DNA from: Symbiodinium natans
Taxonomy: Eukaryota; Sar; Dinophyceae; Suessiales; Symbiodiniaceae
Assembly: GCA_905221605.1 (NCBI GenBank)
Contig: CAJNDS010000417.1
Span: forward strand, 67,501-77,500
Reading direction: 5' to 3'
Length of the DNA: 10,000 bases
Positions 5,641 through 10,000 of this stretch are shown here, one piece after another. Position 1 is the stretch's first letter; every line of letters begins with the position of its first letter. Below the pieces are notes generated by a model. The model did no database searches. It was given only the letters and a program-made list of their open reading frames with translations, and was not told the origin of the DNA. Position numbers and translations under genes: made by a program.

Positions 5641-5992
5641 CATACCCCTGGGAGGATCCAAAAAGTAGAACGAAGGTGGCGGCTGCTGGCGGCTCCGCGC
5701 GATGGTCTAACTCACGCGCAAACACACGCCCGCCAGATTTCTGCCGACGGCACCGGCAGAAAGGTCCTGCAACAGGACCTTGCAGACATCCAGCGAGGTG
5801 TTGAGACCACCTCCCGGTTCTTGGCCAAAGCGACAACAGTTACTGAGCCGCCTGTCGACGATGCAATCGCTTGCTCGGCAGCTATCGTTCGACGACGATT
5901 GTGCCCAGGCGCTGGCATCGGCATCGTCGGACTTGCAGAAAGAGGCGCGCCTCCGCGAACGGCTTGAAGAAGCGCTGAGGAGCACCACGTAG
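5641..5992 (+). pseudogene. Probable frameshifted coiled-coil protein fragment
   Basis: Two overlapping plus frames look complementary. Frame 1 is open from about 5629 to a stop near 5956-5958; its convincing part, from about 5734, includes KVLQQDLADIQRGVETTSRF (5761-5820). Frame 2 becomes convincing from about 5835 and ends at TAG 5990-5992. It reads QQLLSRLSTMQSLARQLSF, then ALASASSDLQKEARLRERLE. Both parts are Leu/Gln/Glu/Arg-rich with heptad-like spacing, as in coiled coils, and both degrade outside their good part. A one-base indel near 5820-5850 joining them is the simplest reading. No family is recognised. No in-frame ATG opens frame 2 (5780 is TTG). Alternative: a single exon of either frame. 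Confidence 0.45.
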
Positions 5993-6098
5993 AGGCACAT
6001 GTCCGATCAAACCCCCCCGAATAGTACCTTCTACTACTAGTGACTAGTGGTGTATTCTTACGCCCGTGAAGTTAAGGGGATCTACTTTTTGGATCCTC
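5652..6098. repeat. 18-bp perfect inverted repeat bracketing the coiled-coil fragment
   Basis: GAGGATCCAAAAAGTAGA at 5652-5669 is repeated as its exact reverse complement at 6081-6098. An 18-base perfect match 430 bp apart is not expected by chance in 10 kb. The arms enclose almost exactly the coding-like block, so they may be ends of an element carrying it, or two oppositely oriented copies of a short dispersed repeat. Confidence 0.6.
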
Positions 6099-6120
6099 TT
6101 AGGTACTGGTTTAGGGGGGT
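6011..6120. mobile_element. 110-bp element with imperfect inverted ends
   Basis: The left end is ACCCCCCCGAATAGTACCT (6011-6029). The reverse complement of 6101-6120 is ACCCCCCTAAACCAGTACCT, matching at both ends (seven bases each) with a one-base length difference. An ACTAGTGACTAGT double palindrome lies near 6036-6048. MITE-like in layout, but no second copy is seen in the window. Confidence 0.3.
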
Positions 6121-6151
6121 TTAGGGTTAGGCCAAGTCTTTAAGCTGGGCT

Positions 6152-6288
6152 GTGCTAGTAATGGTACTTGCTAACCAATGATAACTGTACTTATAAGTAC
6201 TTATAGCCATATTGGGGCACTTAAGGGGCTTGTAAGTGGGGTATAAGTACAGTTGTAATGGGTTAATAGGCACCATGAACCTCCATGC
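6152..6288 (-). mobile_element. 135-bp foldback (MITE-like) element, copy 1
   Basis: On the minus strand this aligns through most of its length with 6707-6839. It has TGGAGGTTCATGGT at one end, CCCACTTACAAGCCCCTTAAG in the middle, GGCTATAAGT, then TTGGTTAGCAAGTACCATT at the other end. It carries about 12 extra bases (a repeated ACTTATAAGT motif). One inverted end has decayed (ATTACTAG in place of CATGAACC). The frames through it are not genes. Confidence 0.75.
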
Positions 6289-6370
6289 AGAGCTTGGTTG
6301 CCTGTTTTGATTTTGGAGATCGGGCGTTTGTGGGCTTTTGGAATTCGGGCCCCCAGACACTAAACGATTG

Positions 6371-6505
6371 ATGATGACACGTCAGCAAAGTGTCTGCGTG
6401 GGAGTTAGTGCCTTCTTGAGACAGCACCCACAAAGCTGCCTCAGTTCGGGGCTGTCGGGCAAGGCGAACGCACCCAAGCCAGCAGGTGAGGGAGCTGAGC
6501 CCTAA
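6371..6505 (+). other. Exon-like short ORF ending near a GTGAGG donor
   Basis: ATG ATG at 6371-6376 opens a 44-residue frame, MMTRQQSVCVGVSAFLRQHP and onward, with stop TAA at 6503-6505. The stop falls in a short CCCTAAA remnant. Inside it, CAG|GTGAGG at 6483-6491 resembles a consensus 5' splice site, so the true exon could end at 6485. The sequence is GC-rich with protein-like composition. No family is recognised. Confidence 0.3.
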
Positions 6506-6525
6506 ACCCGAAACCCTAAACCTCC
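6500..6525 (-). repeat. Short CCCTAAA remnant
   Basis: Three units, CCCTAAA, CCCGAAA and CCCTAAA. With the array at 6573 it forms the smallest C-island-G arrangement, the island being about 47 bp. Confidence 0.8.
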
Positions 6526-6561
6526 TGAGGCAGGCAGCTGCAGGCTGTGGGGCAGACCCGA

Positions 6562-6570
6562 CAGGTAAGG
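6562..6570 (+). promoter_or_regulatory. Consensus-like 5' splice donor CAG|GTAAGG
   Basis: CAG at 6562-6564 followed by GTAAGG matches the canonical eukaryotic donor and sits directly before a TTTAGGG array. A second donor-like site (CAG|GTGAGG) lies 79 bp upstream. Consistent with the array lying at the start of an intron. Splicing is inferred from motif only. Confidence 0.3.
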
Positions 6571-6572
6571 GG

Positions 6573-6622
6573 ATTAGGGTTTAGGGTTTAGGGTTTAGGG
6601 TTTAGGGTTTAGGGTTTAGGGG
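6573..6622 (+). repeat. Interstitial telomere-like array, TTTAGGG
   Basis: Seven perfect TTTAGGG units directly after the GTAAGG donor-like motif. Confidence 0.95.
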
Positions 6623-6706
6623 GCTCAATGGGGTTTGTGTCGGGGAGGACCCCGACCCCTGGGCTGCCCGAAATTCCGGGAACCTGTTTTAGGGTCCCTG
6701 TGAATT

Positions 6707-6839
6707 ACTTGGAGGTTCATGGTACTTACTAACCAACTATCATTGTACTTTTAGAACCCACTTATAAGCCCCTGAAGTGCCGTGATGTGGTTGTAAGTCC
6801 AGTTTATTATTGGTCAATGAGCACCATGAACCTCCAAGT
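6707..6839 (+). mobile_element. 133-bp foldback (MITE-like) element, copy 2
   Basis: Ends are 17-base perfect inverted repeats, ACTTGGAGGTTCATGGT at 6707-6723 and its complement at 6823-6839. Complementarity continues imperfectly inward (CTTACTAACCAA against CTCATTGACCAA), so the strand can fold into a long hairpin. No target-site duplication is evident and there is no coding capacity. It aligns in inverse orientation to 6152-6288. Confidence 0.8.
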
Positions 6840-6850
6840 GCAAGGCAATG

Positions 6851-6913
6851 CTCCCTTTTTGGGGGGCAAAAATAGGGGGTCCCTTATTCAACTTATGGGA
6901 GTCGTTTTCCCAA
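6851..6913. repeat. Possible diverged foldback copy D
   Basis: CTCCCTTTTTGGG and then GGGGGTCCCTTATTC repeat the order of T-run and GGTTCCCTTA seen at 2019, 3057 and 4811, but the right terminus is not clear. It starts 12 bp after the end of the MITE-like copy 2. Confidence 0.25.
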
Positions 6914-7116
6914 GCGGCAACCATGAGCCTAAACCCTTAAGCTTAATTTAAAAAGTCCTTGGAGCTCTACCCTAAACGCCAAAAACCAAAAACACAATCG
7001 CGGTTGACAGACGGGAGAAGCCCACGCGCCAGGATCCCGTCGAGCAGAGCCAGGACTACGAGATACTCAGCTCTTTGGCCCACATCATGGAGGTTCAGGG
7101 CACTTGAGGGGGTTCA

Positions 7117-7229
7117 GGCCCAAAGAGCCCAAAAGGAAGATTAAGGATCCCTATTTTATGATTACGGCATTTTCGGCCCAAAGAGCCCAAAAGGAAGATT
7201 AAGGATCCCTATTTAGATTACGGCATGTT
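7117..7229 (+). repeat. 58-bp tandem duplication
   Basis: 7117-7174 is repeated directly at 7175-7229. The first 40 bases (GGCCCAAAGAGCC to CCCTATTT) are identical. Then there is a 2-base length difference and one substitution (GGCATTTT to GGCATGTT). Near-identity marks it as recent. It contains GGATCC and no open frame. Confidence 0.92.
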
Positions 7230-7706
7230 CCTTAGTTAAGGGTTTTTTGCTCTCTGGGCCTTGAGGGTTTCGGGCTTTCCGGGCTGGGATTTAGGTTTGG
7301 GGTGAAGGGGTCCATGGGATGTCCTGCGCGCAAGAAGTATCTGGGAGATGTCCAAAGTCTCAGAGAATAGATAGTTTCCATTATTCTTGAGTTTAGGGCT
7401 TTAGGGTTTATGGAGTTTCCACTTTCCTTGAGCCTAGGGCTTTAGGGTTTATAGGGTGTGTTGGTGTCTTACTTGGGGTATTCTTTCAACTGCCAAAGGC
7501 TCAACCTATCGACAAGGCGGGTCACCACTTGTAGAGTCAACAGGGCGCTGAAGAGTTCCGAAATAGCAGTGCGTTACTTACTCTGAACACCAAACCCCGG
7601 AGTCCTTGCCCGCTCTGTTCGGGGCTCAGCGTCGAAGCCCTAGAAACCCGGGTGGACAACAAAGGCCCAAAGCTTAACGGCCCCAAAGCCCAAGAAGCTC
7701 CAACTC
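7230..7706. other. Stretch with no recognised gene
   Basis: Apart from the duplication at 7373-7452 this holds a degenerate G-strand patch (GAGGGTTTCGGG to TTTGGGG, about 7261-7305) and otherwise bland sequence. The minus frame of 68 codons at 7537-7743 is partly TTTGGGG-derived (GLGFGVWG) and is not supported. Confidence 0.5.
7373..7452 (+). repeat. 39-bp tandem duplication ending in telomere-like unit
   Basis: 7373-7411 and 7414-7452 share AGTTTCCA at the start and AGGGCTTTAGGGTTTAT at the end, with 5 mismatches in 39. As at 49-120, the duplicated unit carries TTTAGGG at its right end. Confidence 0.8.
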
Positions 7707-7708
7707 TA

Positions 7709-7738
7709 CCCCAAACCCCAAACCCCAAACCCCAAACC

Positions 7739-7770
<32 letters not shown>

Positions 7771-7854
7771 ACCCTAAACCCTAAACCCTAAACCCTAAAC
7801 CCAAAACCCAAAACCCTAAACCCTAAACCCAAAACCCTACAAACCCTAAACCCC
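7709..7854 (-). repeat. Mosaic telomere-like array of ordered variant blocks
   Basis: The clearest block structure in the window: four CCCCAAA (7709-7736), five CCCTCAA (7737-7771), four CCCTAAA (7772-7799), two CCCAAAA (7800-7813), two CCCTAAA, one CCCAAAA, a CCCTAC slip and CCCTAAA. Each variant forms its own run, so the array grew by stepwise amplification of single altered units. Confidence 0.96.
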
Positions 7855-7943
7855 TGAACAAGCAACCAAGGTGGCGAGCAGAGCTCCGAGTCGCCAGCGC
7901 GCTCCTCTCGGTCGGGGCGATCTTCCAGAGGCTCGCCATTTGG
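7855..7943 (+). other. 89-bp island, about 64% GC, coding-like
   Basis: Lies between inverted arrays. About 57 of 89 bases are G or C. Two plus frames are open: a Ser/Arg-rich one (GGEQSSESPARSSRSGRSSR) and a hydrophobic helical one (WRAELRVASALLSVGAIFQR). The true frame, if any, cannot be chosen. It may be a captured exon segment. Confidence 0.3.
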
Positions 7944-8153
7944 GGGTTTAGGGTTTAGGGTTTGGGGTTTAGGGTTTAGGCTTAGGGTTTTGGGGGATGT
8001 TAGGTGTTTAGGGGTTTTGTGGGTTTAGGAGATTTGGGGGTTTAGGGTTCAGAGTTCTGGGTTTAAGGGTTAAGGTTAAGAGGGTTTAGGGTTTAGGTGG
8101 GTTTAGGGATGTTTAGGTTTAGGGTTTAGGGCCGTTTAGGGTTTAGGGTTTTG
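7942..8153 (+). repeat. Degenerate TTTAGGG region
   Basis: TTTAGGG units mixed with TTTGGGG, GTTAGG, TTTAGGGG and spacers such as GATGTT and GCCG. Irregular spacing marks an old, heavily mutated array. Confidence 0.88.
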
Positions 8154-8201
8154 GCACAACTTGCTACCGCAGCCCAGCTTTACTCGTAGGCCCGAACACT
8201 A

Positions 8202-8242
8202 GACCCTAAACCCTTAACCCTTAACCCTTAAACCCTAAACCA
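8202..8242 (-). repeat. Short CCCTAAA / CCCTTAA array
   Basis: Six units. Two or three consecutive are CCCTTAA, then CCCTTAAA and CCCTAAA. Left arm of the cassette ending at 8385-8442. Confidence 0.85.
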
Positions 8243-8384
8243 CTCGTCAGACAGAGACTGGCTGAAGTCTAGGACCTGAATCGAGAAAGCGCAGCGCTGT
8301 GACGCCAAACCCTCAAGCCCTGCATCCTCTCGTGCCCCGCCCCGAAGGAGCTCGCTCCATGAGCCGTCCCTCTTCAGGCCTTCT
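8243..8384. other. 142-bp GC-rich island in telomere-bracketed cassette
   Basis: Between inverted arrays and GC-rich in its right half (CCTCTCGTGCCCCGCCCCG region near 8326-8345). CTCGCTCC and GGAGCTCG-type small inverted words occur near 8347-8358. Frames are interrupted, and no protein or RNA is recognised. Confidence 0.4.
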
Positions 8385-8442
8385 TTTAGGGTTTAGGGTT
8401 TAGGGTTTAGGGCTTAGGGCTTCGGGCTTAGGGCTTAGGGCT
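8385..8442 (+). repeat. Telomere-like array with GGGCTTA block
   Basis: Four TTTAGGG units, then five CTTAGGG/CTTCGGG units. Another array-specific clustered variant. Confidence 0.92.
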
Positions 8443-8893
8443 TGTTCAGCAGATTGCAGAAGCTCTGTTTAAGAGGATCAATTTCAGGGAGTTTAGGGTT
8501 GAGGGTTTAGGGTTTAGGATTCTAAGGGAAGTTACAGGGTCCCTTGATGGCATCCCTTACCTTCTCTAAAGGGTTCTGAAGTATTGGCCCTTGGGTGTTT
8601 TCGAGGGTCTTTGAAGTAGGGTTGAGGGTTCAGGGTTTAAGGTTTAGGGTTAGGTATGTAAGCGTTCCCCAATCACCCAGGGACCATGTAACTACCCTCC
8701 TTGGAAGCCCTTTTGACTTAGTAAGTAGGGTTAGTTCAGTGCGTCATGGGGATGTTGTCCGGGTTTCTAGGGGATACTGAGTAGACTCACTAGGTCAAAC
8801 GAGCTTCGAAATAAGAGGATAAGGCTAGCAGTGCTAGATAAAATTACGGGATATAGGGACGGACCCTAGAAGGGACCCCATTCTTGTTCCCCA
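8443..8893. other. Stretch without recognised gene
   Basis: Contains two short degenerate G-strand patches (about 8490-8518 and 8620-8656). The rest has no motif. The 61-codon plus frame at 8595-8780 is partly repeat-derived (GLRVQGLRFRVR) and unsupported. Confidence 0.5.
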
Positions 8894-8909
8894 ATATATA
8901 TATATATAT
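8894..8909. repeat. (AT)8 microsatellite
   Basis: Sixteen bases of alternating A and T, the only simple dinucleotide run in the window. Confidence 0.95.
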
Positions 8910-8944
8910 CCCCTACATATCTTTCATAGTCCGTATACAGTAAG

Positions 8945-8960
8945 CTCCAAAAAGTTGGAG
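8945..8960. other. Short hairpin CTCCAA-AAAG-TTGGAG
   Basis: Six-base perfect arms with a four-base loop. The sequence just upstream (TATACAGTAA, then CTCCAAAAA) matches the right half of foldback copy A at 2050-2071 (TATACAGTAACCAACTCCAAAAA), so this may be a further diverged half copy. No terminator role is implied. Confidence 0.35.
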
Positions 8961-9026
8961 CATCCGTAGCCCCAAACCCCAAGAAGGCATACTAAAGGGA
9001 ATCCCAGCTCTAATCATCCTTAAACC

Positions 9027-9137
9027 ATGTTCCAACTTTCTGGAGTTTACTCTGTAGCTAAAAGTTCAGCCGACTCTGAATGCCGACAGCCCATGGTGGA
9101 ACTGGGTTGTGCATTTCGGCAGACAGACCAGACATAG
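9027..9137 (+). pseudogene. Possible copia RNase H C-terminal tail remnant
   Basis: ATG 9027 opens a 36-codon frame whose residues 10-19 read VAKSSADSEC and then R. Copia-type RNase H domains end with a motif of the form V-A-(R/L)-S-S-A/T-E-A-E-Y, containing a catalytic Glu, so the match (V, A, S, S, A, E, R, plus conservative K/R and D/E) is suggestive. It precedes and overlaps, in another frame, the reverse transcriptase end at 9113. That is the reverse of the normal order, so it would come from a second, rearranged copy. Short, so tentative. Confidence 0.4.
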
Positions 9138-9454
9138 GGTACACCATTAGGCTGCTCGCGTCCAGCATGGCCAGCCCAACGAAGCAGGCGCTGCGTGGAT
9201 TGGTCAAGTGGGTGCAATACCTGCTGAGCACATGCAACTACGCCACTGCGATTTGCATTGGTCCGCCTGGCAGTTCGAAATTGCTTTCAAGTTTTCAAGC
9301 ATATGGGATATGCCATCGCCTGGAATGCTACTCAGATGCAGACTGGGCAGGATCTCGCAAAGATCGTAAATCGTATGGCGGGGCATCCTACTGTTTGGAT
9401 GGATGCTCACTCTTAAGCCTGTTGACTTGCGGCGTCGTAGGGTCGAAGGGTTGA
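9080..9454 (+). pseudogene. Ty1/copia-type pol fragment (RT end to RNase H start), truncated
   Basis: The frame, ATG 9080 to TGA 9452-9454, gives 124 codons. Residues 12-35 contain ISADRPDIGYTIRLLASSM and SPT, matching the RT-RNase H connection of copia elements (RPDI, hydrophobic, S-x-M/F, P-T). Residues 84-98 contain YSDADWAGSRKDRKS, the start of the copia RNase H domain with the acidic D86/D88 pair. The spacing of about 50 residues is normal. The rest of pol is missing. Upstream, a TGA at 9077-9079 precedes the frame. Downstream, homology stops after about residue 108 and the sequence runs into TTGAGGGTTTAGG, so gag, protease, integrase, most of RT and LTRs are absent. In an intact element these domains copy RNA into DNA inside a virus-like particle. 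This copy is inactive. Confidence 0.85.
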
Positions 9455-9570
9455 GGGTTTAGGTCCGGAAAAGGGTTTGGGGTTAAGAGTGTAGGGCAGG
9501 GTTGGAGGGGAGAGAGGCCTCTTTCAAAGGTTTCAGGATTTGGGTTCAGGGTTCAGGCTCATGGCTAACC
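9441..9570 (+). repeat. Degenerate TTTAGGG patch ending the copia remnant
   Basis: GGGTTGAGGGTTTAGG, GGGTTTGGGGTTAAG and later GGGTTCAGGGTTCAGG units at irregular spacing. The copia homology ends at its left border, so the element was truncated at, or invaded by, telomere-like repeat. Confidence 0.6.
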
Positions 9571-9611
9571 CTTCTCCCGCAAAACTCGGCCAAGAAGAAA
9601 GCCCTTGCAGA

Positions 9612-9692
9612 CCTCAAACCCGGAAGCACCCTAAACCCTAAACCCGGCCCCGCACCCGGAAGCACCCTAAACCCCAAACCCCAAACCCCAAA
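9612..9692 (-). repeat. Mosaic CCCTAAA / CCCCAAA array with a 36-bp duplication
   Basis: A 21-base segment, ACCCGGAAGCACC plus CTAAACCC, occurs perfectly at 9618-9638 and 9654-9674, a 36-bp period that includes both unique and telomeric bases. Four CCCCAAA units follow (9669-9692). As at 49-120 and 7373-7452, unique sequence and telomere units were duplicated together. Confidence 0.85.
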
Positions 9693-9740
9693 CCGTGCTC
9701 CAGCTGGTTGGAGCTTGGCAGAGAGCGAGACAGGCCACCT

Positions 9741-9761
9741 GTGTTTTTGTGTTTTTTTCAG
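9741..9761 (+). promoter_or_regulatory. Splice-acceptor-like T-tract ending CAG|G
   Basis: GTGTTTTTGTGTTTTTTTCAG is a textbook polypyrimidine tract plus AG, at the left border of a frame that stays open to the end of the window (9762-10000). Motif only; no transcript evidence. Confidence 0.35.
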
Positions 9762-10000
9762 GCTCCTTATGATGCTTCATTGGGTTTTGGGTTTTGGGGT
9801 TTGGGGTTTGGGGTTTGGGGTTTTGGATCCAAAGACCACACCAGGGAAGGTCCTTGTGGGGTTTTATGGGGCCAACCCTGGGCTATTTTGCCAGGCCATG
9901 TTGGCTCTTGGGCTACTTTATGTGTATCTTTTTGTTGGGTCTGTAATAGAGCCCTATGTGTAGATATTTCAAAGGGCTTAAAGGCCAACCCAACAATGGG
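9762..10000 (+). other. Open frame to window edge, possible exon
   Basis: Directly after the acceptor-like CAG, the frame starting GCT at 9762 has no stop for 79 codons and is cut by the window end. It begins APYDASLGFGFWGLGFGVWG, the latter part being translated TTTGGGG repeat. It continues with Trp/Cys-rich sequence (ILPGHVGSWATLCVSFCWVC). A second plus frame (9502-9963) and a minus frame are also open, helped by the stop-free TTTGGGG repeat. The openness is therefore weak evidence and no domain is recognised. Confidence 0.2.
9781..9826 (+). repeat. TTTGGGG-type array
   Basis: GGGTTTT, GGGTTTT, then four TTTGGGG units ending GGTTTTGG. It forms, with the C-strand array at 9612-9692, a final C-island-G arrangement with an 88-bp island. 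Contains enough G-runs for a G-quadruplex. Confidence 0.93.

Noticed and set aside
5707-6000. Minus-strand frames of 70-97 codons
   Set aside because: Ser/Arg/Cys-rich antisense shadows of the plus-strand coiled-coil-like fragment, which has clearly better protein character.
6127-6360. 77-codon minus-strand frame
   Set aside because: Mostly lies in the MITE-like element copy 1, which aligns as non-coding foldback DNA with the copy at 6707-6839.
8963-8971. TCCGTAGCC, the first nine bases of the dinoflagellate spliced leader
   Set aside because: The remaining leader bases (ATTTTGGCTCAAG) are absent, and nine bases is within chance. It is not evidence for a retroposed cDNA, though it would have fitted the organism guess.
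9204-9410. 68-codon minus-strand frame
   Set aside because: Antisense shadow of the copia pol fragment.
9502-9963. 153-codon plus-strand open frame as a gene
   Set aside because: It crosses a CCCCAAA array and a TTTGGGG array, both stop-free in all frames, and has no recognisable domain. Another plus frame and a minus frame are open over the same bases.

Overview
This is a non-bacterial, repeat-dominated eukaryotic window. Its main signature is the heptamer TTTAGGG / CCCTAAA, the Arabidopsis-type telomere repeat that is also used by dinoflagellates and some other algae. It occurs in about twenty separate interstitial arrays, in both orientations, scattered over 10 kb. A broken Ty1/copia pol fragment (DRPDI, then SDADWAG and RKS), GC-rich exon-sized islands, several MITE-like foldback repeats and the lack of any long gene fit a dinoflagellate nuclear genome best (inference, perhaps 60%). 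A plant or other alga with the same telomere repeat is not excluded. No rRNA, tRNA, CRISPR or bacterial-type operon is visible.

Layout. 1-2010: eight telomere-like arrays separated by 60-270 bp islands. 2011-3361: a short foldback repeat, copy 1 of a 113-bp dispersed repeat, an AT-richer stretch without recognisable genes, another C-strand array and a second foldback copy. 3362-3672: two G-strand arrays around an 80-bp coding-like island. 3673-4572: weak coding-like sequence and a 26-bp minisatellite. 4573-5221: four arrays, a third foldback copy and a G-run region. 5219-6122: coding-like pieces, copy 2 of the 113-bp repeat, and a probable frameshifted coiled-coil fragment bracketed by an 18-bp perfect inverted repeat. 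6152-6839: two copies, in opposite orientation, of a 135-bp foldback element, with a short exon-like ORF and two consensus-like splice donors between them. 7117-7452: two local tandem duplications. 7707-8442: mosaic arrays bracketing GC-rich islands. 8443-9000: little recognisable. 9027-9454: copia remnants. 9612-10000: mosaic telomere-like arrays, a splice-acceptor-like tract and a frame open to the window edge.

The most notable pattern is one of polarity. Reading the plus strand, a CCCTAAA array is nearly always followed after only about 50-175 bp by a TTTAGGG array (eight or nine cases). The gaps from a TTTAGGG array to the next CCCTAAA array are mostly several hundred to over 1000 bp. The arrays therefore form cassettes: a short, often GC-rich and coding-like island bracketed by telomere repeats in the orientation of a capped linear DNA, equivalently a foldback with telomeric arms. 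Whether these are captured telomere-healed fragments, a non-autonomous mobile element with telomeric arms, or only biased slippage products cannot be decided from this window.

No complete protein-coding gene can be called with confidence. The coding-like entries below are short open islands with gene-like composition and are given low confidence.
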